Shown here: positions 25,202 to 38,312 of the stretch, one piece after another | How the letters are laid out: each line of letters begins with the position of its first letter | Position numbering within the stretch: the stretch's first letter is position 1 | NCBI RefSeq assembly: GCF_040581485.1 | Contig: NC_090129.1 | Coordinates: 2,032,501 to 2,096,500, forward strand | From: Linepithema humile | Lineage: Eukaryota > Arthropoda > Insecta > Hymenoptera > Formicidae | Reading direction: 5' to 3' | Length of the DNA stretch: 64,000 nt | The notes under the pieces: generated by a model | Seen by the model: the letters and a program-made list of their open reading frames with translations, nothing else | The model's database searches: none | Told to the model about the DNA's origin: nothing | Translations under genes and position numbers: made by a program

Positions 25202-28000
25202 GCTGAGGGTATACGGAAATTATGAGAGTCTGATGGAATGGAAACGGTCGGAAATTTTGTAACTTCTAATGTACGAGAGGTGGTTCTGGCCCGGCTCTTT
25301 GTTTTTGCACGCGGAATTATGTTAGTTCATAAACTTTCTAACTCACAGCTTTCAGCGCATGTTAATTTAATGCAAATATTCATAAACGTATACGCGAAAT
25401 TGTGAAAGAGCTAGTTAAAAATTATTATTCAAACGCCATCAAGATTGATATAAAAGAGAGGGAGGAGTTCGGCGGAAAGAGTAATAAATGTATAAAAGGA
25501 GAAATGAGAGAAATTATGTTCTTTTGAATGGCAGATACTTTTACATTAACTTCTTGTCGCAAACACGATTCCACGTTGATGTGGCCGACGATTGTCCCTA
25601 GGGAAACTTGCTACGAGGTAATCTCGGTCTGGCAGGTAATATTGTACGATAACGAGCCTTTGTGGTCCTCTACGTACGTAGTTTTGAGCATTCAGCCCAG
25701 AAATTCGATCGACCGCCCAAACGACACCGTGTGCCGATTTGCAACGCGACGGCGATGGCTGCCGCGCCCGTGCGGATCGTATGTACGGTTTACGCGACCG
25801 TTACAAACTGCTTGCAACGTGAATGCATATCCCGATTGTGTTCCGCCAATATCGCTCGCCTCGGCGGACTCTCTTTGTCGAAAGGCGTTTGATTGTGCGC
25901 CCGCGCCCGGAGATTAAACTCGAATCAGGTCCGAAACGCGCGGGCGGCCGACTGGAAGCGGATTTGCATTAATAAGGCGCGTTTGGAGACTTTTAACGGC
26001 GCGGCATGGCGCTCCGCTCTTGCGCGATGATGGAGCAAGTGAACCGTGAGTGATGTAACTCGATTGTTGCGCCGACAACTCCGACGCGTCGCCAAGATAC
26101 GGCGTTTTAACGAGCTAACAAAGAGCGTTAAGTAAATATATCTATAAACGTAAAAACTAAAATAGATTTAATAGGAATTAATAAACAATAGAAATGTAAC
26201 GAAAAATTTGAAGTGTAGAAAGCTGTACTTTTGAACACAGCTTCATATATCTGATGCATTACAGGCCATGTCACTTTTCGCGATACACGCTGCACGGTAC
26301 CGTTTAAAACTCAGCTCCTCTTCGCGTAACATGAGGATAAAGCGAACGAGACAACTGGAACGGGAGGCTTCGATGTGAAAAAAAAAATATATATATAAAA
26401 AAAATCTCGAGTAACGACACGACGAGCGATGCTAATCGAAGGCAAATCGATTCCGTTTTTAATTTTGTCCGTCGTGAAAATCAATTTGAATCCAATTCCC
26501 ATATCCGCGCTCGCTAACGACTTGCCCGCCGTCGCCGCTATCGCTACTGCGTATGCTCGGCTGTTTTTGCCGATAATTGTGACGAACGCGAAACTCGTCA
26601 ACCGGTGACGCAGACACTTCGCGGCAATATGACGCGCGAAGCTCGCGTTCACGCGTCGCGAACGCCGCGAGCGAGACCGTAGTTCCGCGTTTGAATTTTA
26701 ATGAAGTTCGGATTCTCCGCGGCAGGAAGAAAAAATAAAATGCACGAGCGCGAAGGCGGCTGGAAAAATAATTGGCGCATCCGCGTATAATTGCGCGCGC
26801 TTCGCATTTGCCTCGTTCCATTTTAATTGGTTTATGAAAATATCGGCAATTGAAACTTCGTCGTCGGAGAGGTGCATTAAGGGAAAAGATGTATCGTTAT
26901 CGCAACACAAATTCTGCTCGGCGATTATCCGCGAAACGGAAAAATGCGTCGACCGCTCCGGACGCAATCCGTGACGAAACGCGATGCACAAAACCAGTGC
27001 CGCAAACGATTACGCTTGGCAAGCTTGGCTTTTTCGCGGACGCGCCACAAAGACGAGCGCGCTAAGCAAAGGCAGAGCGCGGAAACGCGCTGTCGGCGAT
27101 ATCCACGCACAATTTCGCCGGCCGTTCGTGGACCACGCGCGCGCGGGCGCGCAAATGTTTGCAGTGTACACAAGAATGCCGCGCGCAACGCACGCACCGT
27201 ACCATCGCCGACGCACACTCGCGCACGGCGGTCTCCACTCTCCGCCATTTTCGCCCGTTTACTACGGAATGCAATTTCGTGCCGACGTGGCATACGGCGA
27301 CACAACATCCCGCGACAGATTACCGCTTTGTTTGCGCTCCCTGGTACTTCGAAACGCAATAAAGATCTTGACTATGACGCAGGACGGCTCTGGTGGAAAG
27401 AGGGACAAAGAAGATGAGAGGAAAATGCAAAAAATGCACTTTTAAGATGGTTAGACGAGACTTTGTTCCCGTTTACCTGTACGGCTTGCTTTATAATTAC
27501 AAACTTTTAACGAAACTGCGTATATGCGTCCCGTAAATTTATTATTTTAATCATCATTAATATTTTTACCAATAATAAAACCTTACAGTGAGATTATAAA
27601 ATCACTTATAGTAATATAACAGAATTTTAATTATTTCATAAAGCGCGGGGCAGAAGCTGCAGTGAACAAAATTGATTACACGTCACTATTATTAAAGTTA
27701 AAAAAAATTGTCAAAAGTAAAAATGATTTTGCAATCATTATTAATCGTTATCGAAACTAAAATTAACAGGGTTTATCGGTACTGTTAAGCCGTGCATCGC
27801 GTAGATGCGCGATTTTCTTTTTAAACATTTAATACGCGCACGAACGCAATCGCAATTAATTACGACACGTTCGCGCGGGTGGTATTATCCAATAATTTAT
27901 CAGCCGTTGGAAGCGGAGTGGCGAAGAGAGAAATATGAAAATATAAACTCCCGGCGTGTGTATCGTCGTCGCGTAGCGCGATCACGCGTGGAAGCGCATG
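25202..28000. other. non-coding DNA with CpG-rich core at 26.8-27.4 kb
   Basis: No supported gene. Around 26.85-27.45 kb frames of 60-157 codons are open in most registers on both strands at once, the signature of CpG-rich, TA-poor DNA rather than selection for protein. Octamers lie at 25370-25377, 25962-25969 and 27998-28005. Confidence 0.5.
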
Positions 28001-31000
28001 CAAATTCCCGGGTTAATTAGAGCTGCATTACCACACGGCTCAGTGCGTCGTCATTGTCACCGTGCGCGATATTACCTGCCGGGAAATGGGCAGTCTCTCG
28101 CACTGCGAATAGTGGCACCCGCGCGAACACTAAAAATCCGCGCACACCAAACTCGTAATATCGGCGCATTATTAAAAAACGTATTGTTTATCCGAATGCA
28201 AAAGCTTCGCCATCATGGCATATTTTGTTATCGCGCGCACCTGTTAATACTTGTTTGTATTAGCGGTTCTGGTATCGGCAATGTAATTCTAAATTACATG
28301 CAATTGGAGTCTCGCGGCTGTTCATAGCTAATCGTATGAAAAAGAGAGATATATTTGTTAAAAGAATTTTTTTCTAATATGATCCACATTACGATACGAT
28401 GTATTTTCCTTGCGTCTCATGTACTTTGAGTTTGGTATGTTGAATTTAATAGCCAATATCGTGTATCTTATTATCATTCATAACATTCACGCAAAGTGTG
28501 CATAAATCGTCTTCTGATATACTTAATATATGCAAACGAGCCAGACAAAAAAGCGCAGCTCTTCAAAAGCTACGCGCGCGAGATAAGAAAAGGTTTAATC
28601 GGGCACGGGATTCGTGGTCGGTAAGACGACGATTTCTTCACGGTTTATCTTGGATCGCGGCCTTTACTTTATATTATCAGACGACACGTAACGAGCGTAG
28701 TGAAGTCCCGTTCATTGGATTAAACGTCGGAAGGCTGCTCCGTTTTACTCCGCCATTAGCGCCGGCCGACGGCAGCTTTATGGCTTCTCGGGGATCTTGT
28801 CGTTGAACATTAATTAAGATGGGATCTGCTCTTCTTAGCTGATCGACCCTACTGCAATTTTTCGTTAATCGACAATCCGTACTCGCCACTGAATTTGAGC
28901 AGCACTCCTCACGAAGTGGAACGCAATAATTATCTGTTAATTTATTAACTCTCGAATGCATGCTTTTCGAATAAAATTCTGCAAAAATTCAAATAATTGA
29001 AAAATGATAGCAATAAATTTTAATCAAATATCTTTAAAAGTGTTTAAGAAATTTCTTTAAAAATTATTCTAGAAAATTTGATCGAGGATTTCAAAATAAA
29101 ATGAATATATCGTCTACAAAATACAGGGGAAAATACATTTTAAGATTAATCGTTCAACGTAACATATTTGCTGCAATCATTCATTTTAAGATTTTCTCCG
29201 TCGTATTACGTCTTAAATATTTTTATCCAACATAGTACATATTTTTTACCATGTGTAAAAAATTGAATTATTTAAAAAATTCTCACTGAAATCTATTTTA
29301 GCGAAATGATACCGATATGAAAATGTAACGTTAGATACGAGAATCGAAGCATGACTCATCCAAGCGAGTAAAATGATAACGAAAAGAAAGCAAAAAGTAC
29401 AATAGTACGAAAATTTCTTCTCGCGCGCCGATAATAACGTTTGAAGAAAGGACCATTTTTTATCATTCTTTTATTGTACACCCATTTATTGTTCGGATTC
29501 AACGAAATTCGGATACACGGTGTATTTCATATATCACGCACTTATTACCGCCGCGCGATCAACAGTATTATAAATCAACAGTGGACAGGGGGAGCACGCT
29601 AACAAATATCGAATTTGCGAATTTCAATTGTCGGATCATTGCACCTTTTGTTTGTTGTCCCTCCTTTTTTTTTTTATCATCGTGTGTCTTTTGAGGCCAC
29701 CGCGACACCGATAAATTTCCTTCTCTTGTTCAGGGGACATCGATCCGGTCTTCCGGTGACGGACGGTCGCGCAGAAATTGACTGACGACGACGACGAAAC
29801 GTCGATGCGTCATTCGTTTCAAAAATATTCAACCGTAAATATTAACGCGACGCGCGCATGCGATTGCGTATGTGTGACGATTTTTCGTTGCATCGTGATA
29901 CTTTATTCAAACACGCCGGCAGAGTGCAAACTGCTTATATAATATTGTAATTCTGTGGTACACAAATTGCTCTCTGAACTTTCCACTGCAATTTTATAAT
30001 TGCATTAATTTTGTGATCAGTTTGGAGTCCTGATTTCCTGAAGAAAAAAAACGATAATTCACTAATTACTCGCAACTTTTACATACTCACAACAATTTTT
30101 ACCATTGACCCAACGTAACATATTACACATTTTTACGTATTTATTTTATTTATTTAAATGTCGCTTTTTCAATGCTCTGCGACTAATCGCTTAAACAATA
30201 TTTTGACGTGTCCATTTCAACGACAACTATAACAAATATTGATACACGTATATTGTATATCATGACATCGCTATTTCATTTTAATGATCGGACTGTGCCG
30301 AGATTCTAAAAAACTCTGAGGACATTTTGAAGAATGAAAGAAATACTAAAATAAATATGGTTGACTGTACTCCCGAGTTTATTGGCTTCGCGAAGGGCCA
30401 AGTTACGGAAAAGACAAACGGTAAAGACAAAGAGTAGAGCTCACGTCGTAAAAAATAAAATAACGAAGGCGGCATGCGACGGAGGTAGTTACACGGGAAA
30501 AGAATTAACGAGCGTGTACCTGTGTAACAGCACTTTTAAGTTTCCTTTATAACCGCGGCCTTCCATAATCGTAAAGAAAAACACCGGCATCACAAGTTTC
30601 CCATCCTGATATTGAAGGGCAATTTTATCGCGCATCCCAACGACAGATGAAACGCAAAGTTTTTAAATCGCCGGTGCAATTTCCGCACATTGTGCCACGA
30701 TTTTTTGTATTATAAAAATCATAGATTGCAGTGATAAATAAAGGAAATATAATTATTTATTATTTAATCGATACTTGCATCAAGTGAAATATCACATATC
30801 TGACTGTGCGCTAAATCCTACAAGGCCGAAAAAAAGAGATATTGTTCTATTTTATTTGCGAAATTTTATTTACCAACAAAATCGCTTGCAAATATGTTAC
30901 AAACACGGTCTTGAATTGCAGTATCACGTAGCTGCCGGTTGAAATTTATTGGAATATTTCGACGGAATATTTGCAATGAAAAATTGAGGATCTAGAAATC

Positions 31001-32620
31001 CTGTTGCTCATCATGCGCTTATTAAACACTTTTTTTACATTACATGCTTTCTATAAAAACTAATCATACAGATATTAAATTTTATTTCTCCGAGAAGCGG
31101 AAGCAAAAGAAAGTATTAAGTTTTTACAGTTTTTCTGACCACTTTTAAGCTTATATCAACCAATTTTAATAAATGCATATGATTATAATTATTTTTTCTA
31201 TGATTATGAATCTAATAATAACGCATATCTAGAGATTTTTATAATTGTAATTGTTATTTTTGAAACTCTACTATATATTTGCATTAAAATTGTTTATTCT
31301 TTTGTGTTTCACTTTACACGAAGATAAAACGAACAAAGTTAGACTTGCCAACGGGTCGTTAGCAACTGCTTTGCGACGTCTTTTGTAGCGCGAATCCTTT
31401 CGATAACTTGACTCATCGAGTATTACTCTGGGTTTATTAAATCGTCTGCGGTTCTCTACCTCCGACATTCAGCGTCGACCAAGTTGGATAATTAAGAAGT
31501 ACAAACTAGTAGAACGTAAGCGGATGAGGTCGTTAATAATTTAAGCGGGTGGGCCGCGACGCGGACGAGCTTCTCGATCCCGAAGAACAATTCGTTGTTT
31601 GCTCGTCTACGCCGTGAAGGCGTGGTTCGGGCCGCATCTATTAATTATCGCCGCGTGTTCATAATTAAGAGGTCGTATCGCCCGGTAACCGTCTCGGATA
31701 TGCGCGGATAGCTCACCCAAATGGTTTTCCGCAAGAAAAGTTGACGCCGACACGCCGGTTTTTAAGCCCGCATTTTGCACCCATAGGCGCTCGTTGTCCT
31801 TCCGCCCGAACTATCTTCGCGAAACATTCGCAAAAAGAAACTCCGCACCGACTTAGCCGCCCGCTCCGTTCTGAGTCTAGTAACATTGATGCGCAGAAGT
31901 TGACGCGTAAATGAGAGAGAGAGTGTTGTGCGCAATACTGTGGAATAATTTCGCGCAATTAGGCAATTTTGAAACAAGTGAAATATCATCGTGCTCGAAT
32001 TCCGGAACCACCGGGGTTGTCGAGGTGTGCTCGCGAATCTTCACGACGCTAAATTTACGAGACAGCCTCGCAATTCCGGCACGCCCCCGTGGCATAATTT
32101 TATTTACTGCGAGACATCTATGAAATTTAATCAACGCACAAAGCTATTCCGTGCTTATAAAAGATTTTAATGGCAACGGCTTGAAATACTTGATGTAATT
32201 AAATTTGTCCCGTGCAAAGTTAGTCGATAAAAATGATCGAAAAATTTAAGTCGACTGTTCAACAAAATGCAATAAACGCGAAAATGTTTCATAAACTTCA
32301 TAATAATGAAAAGAACGATAAGTAAAATATAATATACATGCATAAATATCTAATAGCATGAATTACGATAAAGTTTCTTAGTGTCGATTTCTGATTAAAT
32401 GAGCATAAGATACACAAAATATATCAAAATTGAGAAGTATTGAGAAAAAATATTATCTTCTGAAATTCTTGCTGAAATGTCTTCGATATTTTGCTCGACA
32501 TTTTGCTCGACTATCGAAAATTGAGCTAAAAGTGACATTAAGTATACAAGAGATAAAAATTTAATCTGATTTCTTAGCTTATATGTCGTCGATGTAATCT
32601 CCTTAGTCGTTAAATCGTTG
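28001..32620. other. non-coding, mostly AT-rich DNA
   Basis: No supported gene. The main item is a strong + strand acceptor ending at 29733 (see findings). A minus-strand acceptor-like tract near 30045 is followed by AT-rich sequence with no donor. An octamer ATTTGCAT lies at 31277-31284. Confidence 0.5.
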
Positions 32621-32799
32621 ACTTAGAACAGGCATAGTCAACTTCGGTTTCTTCCATCAATCGCTTCGTATATAATATAGAATGTATTGCGCCTCAGCGT
32701 CTGCCCCCTTCTACTCCTTCTCCATCTCACTTCCCGAGATAAGAAAGAGGGCGAAGCGTTGCGGCTCTGGAGCCGAAGTTGACCACGCCTGACTTAGAA
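32621..32799. mobile_element. 163-bp hAT-type MITE with 8-bp target-site duplication
   Basis: The element spans 32629-32791 and is flanked by identical 8-bp direct repeats ACTTAGAA at 32621-32628 and 32792-32799. Its ends are inverted repeats of about 21 bp matching at 18 positions, consensus CAGGCRTRGTCAACTTCGG. Ends starting CAG, an 8-bp duplication and a subterminal GCGGCTC/GAGCCG palindrome near the right end are all typical of the hAT superfamily. There is no coding capacity, so it is a non-autonomous copy that depends on a transposase elsewhere. The intact target duplication suggests fairly recent insertion. I cannot name the family without a search for other copies. Confidence 0.85.
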
Positions 32800-34626
32800 C
32801 TTGAACCGTGCGCTCGTAACTCGGGCTTCCTCAGAAAACGTGTATCCTCTCGAGTAATTTAAGCCCCGATCACTGCAAGCGTTACTTTCCTTTTATTAAC
32901 GATAAATCACAGCGACTTTTCAGAAATGAAAAGTGTATGGCGCCAGCAATAAAATGTATCGCGCCATTCACACTCCGCCGTTGTACAATTTATTTTCTCG
33001 CCATTCTTTTCTTTTTGCAACGTTTAAGCATATCAGTATTATTTTTGCATTTTTCGCTTGATAAATATTTATTACTATTATTCATATTTTTCCTGTATTA
33101 TTGTAAAGTTATTTTAATATTACTTATTATAATTACGCATCTCGAATAAGAATAATTATACTAATTATAATTATATTATAATTATTATTTAAGTCAACAA
33201 TAGAAGTATTATCATTTGAAAAGTAATTAGAAGGTCCCCAAATCCAATTAGCGAATTTGATTATGAAGTACTATCGAGTTTTGTTAAGAACAATAAGCCA
33301 ATGGCTTATCAGGAGAACGAGTGATGAATATTATTAAAAAATAAATATTCCTCTAATTAAAAAATTGTCATAAAGGACGTGCTTTTTTTACAATATTATA
33401 TATGTATACGTATAAATTTTTCATCGATTTAACTGTTGAGAAAATATGAATTTTATTCCTAAATTTTATTAATCACATATATTATTACATTAATCATAAT
33501 TCATAATTAATATCAAACACACGTACGTCCTGAAGCTGACGTTTGCTGCTTTTAAAATAAAATGTCACGGTGCGGTGAGACAATGGGCGTATTATATTTC
33601 ACAAATTCGTCCCACAGGATCGAGGACATATTTTAAAAGGGCCATACCTTTCCTATATAAACATATAATTTATTTCATGAAAAGAATAGTATTCCACTTA
33701 AGATTATCCCCTTAAACGCCTGAAGGGTTCCCCTGCTTCCGGCGCTCGCGTAGCTCCTCTTCTTCCACGGCGGTAGCCGTGGCAGCCTTATCCCTCGCTT
33801 CTATCCTTCTCCCTCTCCTCTATATTCTATCCAACTCGTAAGCCGGATTTACGAGCTCACCGTGCGTCTCACGAGAGACGAACGCTCACGTCTCGTCGCG
33901 ACGCTATCCGCTCGCGGGACGTTTTCCCGATCCGGTGCTCAACAAATCATCTCCGACGGAAGCTTTTTCTATTCCCGTTCGTGGATTATCGTCGCTCGGC
34001 GGATAAAGAACGCATCCGAATGTAAGCATCCGCCCAATATAACTATGTCGTTTTATTTCCGCGTTTACGTGTGTCAAATTTCCGTGTAAATAAATGTTGT
34101 AACGATCGAATAATTGCTGCCTCTGCGCTGTATGCGAGTTAAACGAGCCGTAATTATCGCTCGCTACGAGTGCTTAATCGAAAATGTGAATAATTTTGTG
34201 CTTATTTTTGCATGATTACACTTCATAGCCTCATTAACCATCTCTTCATTGCGTATCGCGAAAGTAGAGTTCGTCGAATTGCAGTTAATGAACTTTTTCT
34301 AGAATTGGACGTAAATTCACGTGAATTTTCATTAATCCGAAATGTGGAAGATAGAAAGAGAAAAAAACAAATCAATTGCGAATTTTGTGCAAATAAAAAA
34401 GTCGGAATTTTAATGTGATATTTCAAAGCCTATTTTCATCATAGCCGACGTTCTCATTGTTTTTGGCGTATTCTTTCGCATTTCCCTCTCAATTTTAATA
34501 AACCATCTAACGCGTCAATGAAACGTTAATTTTTTATGACGTTGGATTAGCTAGCCAAAATGCAAATATGTATCTCTTCAAATAATCAGTATCCACAGAT
34601 TAAATCGGATTAAATCCGAAATTTTG
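32800..34626. other. non-coding DNA
   Basis: AT-rich to 33.7 kb, then a CpG-rich patch at 33.7-34.1 kb with a 7-bp hairpin (CCACGGC/GCCGTGG) and a donor-like GAAT|GTAAGC at about 34022 without a clear acceptor. I find no supported gene. Confidence 0.45.
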
Positions 34627-34659
34627 TTTCACGAATGCTTTGTAAAAGCATTCGTGAAA
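34627..34659. repeat. perfect 15-bp hairpin
   Basis: TTTCACGAATGCTTT (34627-34641), a 3-base loop GTA, then its exact reverse complement (34645-34659). A perfect 15-bp stem with a loop this short is not expected by chance in 64 kb. It is too short for a typical animal pre-miRNA hairpin, and the flanks do not extend the pairing. It may be a relic of a palindromic mobile element, a structured regulatory element, or a replication-slippage palindrome. Confidence 0.8.
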
Positions 34660-37600
34660 AATAATTAAAGCTTAATACTACCTAATTAATCATACAATTC
34701 TACTAACGACAATTTCTCGCAAAAAACTGTATGATTCGACCGAATAATTCTCTCGCTTTTTGCCTCGTCTTTAATTCCGTTCAACTTCCGCGTTAAAAAA
34801 CGACGCGTCGGAACGGCGACCTCACCCGGCGAAATCGAAGCACAACGGAGCCTTAAGTAAAGATAAAACGCAATGCAAATAAGGGCCGCGCGTTTAAGCA
34901 GAACGGGGGCGCCGGGAGTTGGAAGTCGATTGGAAACGAGAAAACTTTTTCGCCATTGTTGGTCTACGTATTCCGCCCCGCTTGGTTGTCGAAAGTTACG
35001 AATGCACCGATTCACCCGGAGCTCGCGATTAAGTTCGGCTCGCCGCGGAGAGCATCTATCCGCCGATCTATTCGCCGTAAAGAATCATTAGACGCGCAAC
35101 CGGGAAGCCCGCCTGATTGCATTTGCATGTTCCGGGCTCGGACCGAGTCTCGATATTAATTGGGAGAGCAACTTTATGCAACGCGGCAGCATTAAAAGGA
35201 ACAGTCAATATTGAAATGCATATTGCAGCTCACCGCACGATTTATTTCAAATAAAAGTGGCTTGATTTTTGGCGAGAAGAAAAATTCGTTTGAAATATTT
35301 TATTAAATATTTTGCATATTCTTTCACACGCAGTCAGTGCCGGGTTAATTATGAGCGAGTCAGATACTTCTTAGGCCGTTGCCAAAAAAACGAGGCGACA
35401 TGACTGACTGACTTGCATAATAGGGTGCACTTAAAGGGGAACTGTCGGCATCGTCGCGATCCACGATTCTCTCTTGTCGCGACGCGAAAGAAACAGTGCC
35501 GCTTTAAAGGGACGTAAACGTTAGTTCAGTCTCTTTGTACGCGGATATGTACAGATGCGTAAAGATAAATGTTAAAGAGTAAGTTCTTAAAGGGACTGAC
35601 CACAGTTGGCTCCGAGGATCTTTTTTCACTTATTCCTAGCGCGGCAAAGGCAGAAACGTCTCGGTCAAGTATCGTACACAGTTTCTCCATAATGCTGTAT
35701 AACTTTGCGCAACAGATTTTCAATAAAACTGCCGTTACGTCAAAAACTGAACACGGCACTGAAAAATCTCCCGCGAAATAATGTTCTCTTATCGAGCAAC
35801 CGTGACTCTCGTCTGTTTCCCGATACACCCGTATCGATCCCCCGTCGGCGCAAATGCCTATCGCGCTGAGATAAAATTCTAAAGTAAGACAATTAATCTC
35901 GGGCTAGCAGCGAGGCGCGGCCCCCGGTGTTTTTACAGCGAGAAATTCGATATTAAAAAAGTGTTTACAGGACGCGCGGCTCGCGATTTCCATAAATTCC
36001 CGCGATGTGTATATCGAATGGGCATCGTAACAAACGTTACTCCGAGTACACAGAGCACGTTTCGACGTCGCCTCCATGACGCCTATATTGCTGTCATAAA
36101 TCTAACAAGGCGGCCCAACATTAACCCGCCGACCGCCGCTTATATTTCCGACCGACACCGGCCCGACCTCCGCGTCCGATAAAATAGCCGTCCATGCACT
36201 CCCCCGACGTATTATTTACGTCGATTTAATGAACCGCGTCGGAGTTACGAGCACCGGCGCGAAACGTTCCGTGAACTGCCCGTTAAAAATCACCGCGGCT
36301 CTGGAAAGTCAATTAGCCGTTTGTAAATCTTTTTCCGCGAATGTCACAGTTGAAGTTCCCGTTTCTGCGTCTTCTGCGACGCAGACATAAAAGTTTCGAA
36401 ACAGCACTTCCTGTCGCACGCCCACGAGGGATGCCGCGTTATATTTATTCTACTTCCACTTCATAATTATATTTATGTGAAAAATGGAAATTACCGAAAT
36501 TATTCTTTATGTTGATATGTTTTGTACGATATAAGCGCTGCATATATCATACTCAATAAAATACGCGGATGTACAACGAGCTGTAAATATGCATTTGTAC
36601 ACAGAAATTATATTAAACGAATTGTAAACAAATATGTTTCAACTTTTTTTTTAATTGTACAGATTTTATGTACAAGTTTTACTCGTAAAGCTCTGTTAAT
36701 CTAATATTATAACAACAGTGATTATTAAATATTCATATTTACACTGTTCAATGCAATCGCCGTAATTTCATAAATTGAGAGTTAATATCCATAGCGCGAT
36801 CCAAATGTTAGGACCGTTATCGATCGCGTTGGAAAGTAGATAAGTTCCAACTATCAGCCTCGATAAATATATTTACAGTACTATTTAACGGTCTCGGCAG
36901 CGTATCGCGTCAGCGGCTGAGATTTTTATGGCGTGATCGAACGACCGCGATATCGCGGTAAAAAGGACGTACGAGTTCTCGCGTGCGGCAAACATCGGAA
37001 ATATTGTTCATATCGATTTAATAAACCGCTCGTGCCGCGGTGTATGGTGAAACCGGCAAAACTGCACGAATGGCGAAAGGGAGGAAATATTTCTGACGAA
37101 TTTTCCTCTTGCCACTTTTCCATAACCAAGAATATAATGCGAGAAACCACGGCGGTTTGAGATTGCCCAGATTTTTCCCGCAAAAACAAATTTTTCTCTT
37201 TAATTGGCAAAACGTCCTCGTATGCACATTGCGAAACGCATTACCGTCGTGTCGTGCGTTTGATGGGAAAGGACCTGCGTACCTCGTTGCAAACCTTTGC
37301 CTATCGTTTTTCTCTCGATTTTTCGTCGGCGCAATCGCGCGAGCGAACGAGCGAGCGAGTGAACCATCGAGAAATAAATCTCGATGTTGCCGAGATTCGT
37401 CGTGGACCAGTAGAGTGGAAAATTGGACCGTGTCACCGTGTTTCATGACAACATTTCTTGCTTTTAATATTCAATAAACAAGGAATTTGTACGCTGTCGC
37501 GTGATATTTTCAACGCAACTTCCGCCCCGCATTTCACACACATGTCTCACGGTTGTATTTTGCGCGACAATATGTCGTGGCATAAATTTCCAATAGATAT

Positions 37601-38276
37601 TTTAAATTATTAATATGTTATATACATGGCGAGAATATTCAATCGGAAAATCGGAGAGTTGAGCAACAATAAGAGCTCATTTTCAAAAGAACTCGTGTCA
37701 ATAATGGGCAAAAGAGTACATAAGTAAACAAAATTCATATGCCAGTTAAGCTTTCAAGTTATTGTCCAATATTACGCGAGAATAAGGTATACAAGCCAGT
37801 CGTCGACCTGTTTGTTTGCCCCGAAGACAATAGTCCGCATACAATAGCACCACGTCGAACACATGCTACCGCCACGATTCGAAATAGTGTTGTCCCGATA
37901 TTTCTTCGTGACGACGATAGCGTGGACGGCTATTATTCGCAAAAGTTGCAGTGTAACGTTACACGGCATTGAGCCACTATACATTTCCTATGTATCGGGA
38001 AATAGCCGAAAGTATTGCGGCTAGAATATAAAGATTCTATTAAAATAAAACTACGTAACACATACGTGTATGTACGTTGTTTAAACATCAAATTCAAATA
38101 GTTATTATAAAATAATAATACGAGGCAATGATAGCTGTATTACACGTAAGAATAATCAGTCAAACGGTAATAAAAATTGCGCTATAATTCCGACAATTTA
38201 TAAACATTTTAAGAATATTATTTTGTGAATTTGTTTGTAATGGCATTTTCTGATTGGATGTCTTTTTTTATTACAG
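34660..38276. other. non-coding DNA leading to the microexon
   Basis: No supported gene. Octamers lie at 34873-34880 and 35121-35128. An acceptor-like GTTTTTACAG at about 35940 precedes an 80-codon open frame with no recognisable product and no donor. The last 250 bases are AT-rich with a CTGAT branch-like motif and a T7 tract before the acceptor of the microexon. Confidence 0.45.
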
Positions 38277-38312
38277 AGTCACGATAGCTGGCAAGGACAT
38301 GATAGTGACCAG
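38277..38312 (+). CDS. 36-nt microexon, host gene unknown
   Basis: The exon is bounded by a strong acceptor (CTTTTTTTATTACAG, ending 38276) and a strong donor (CAG|GTAAGC, intron start 38313). A CTGAT branch-like motif lies about 30 bases upstream. Its length is a multiple of three. In phase 0 it encodes SHDSWQGHDSDQ, a polar, acidic insert with an internal HDS repeat; the second open phase reads VTIAGKDMIVT, and the third has a stop. Such 3n microexons are usually alternative cassettes, often neuronal, that alter loops or linkers. The intron after it carries AGCATG (38455) and TGCATG (38488), the binding core of Rbfox-type splicing factors. I do not recognise the protein, so reading frame and host gene are open. 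No flanking exon is secure in this window. Confidence 0.55.
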
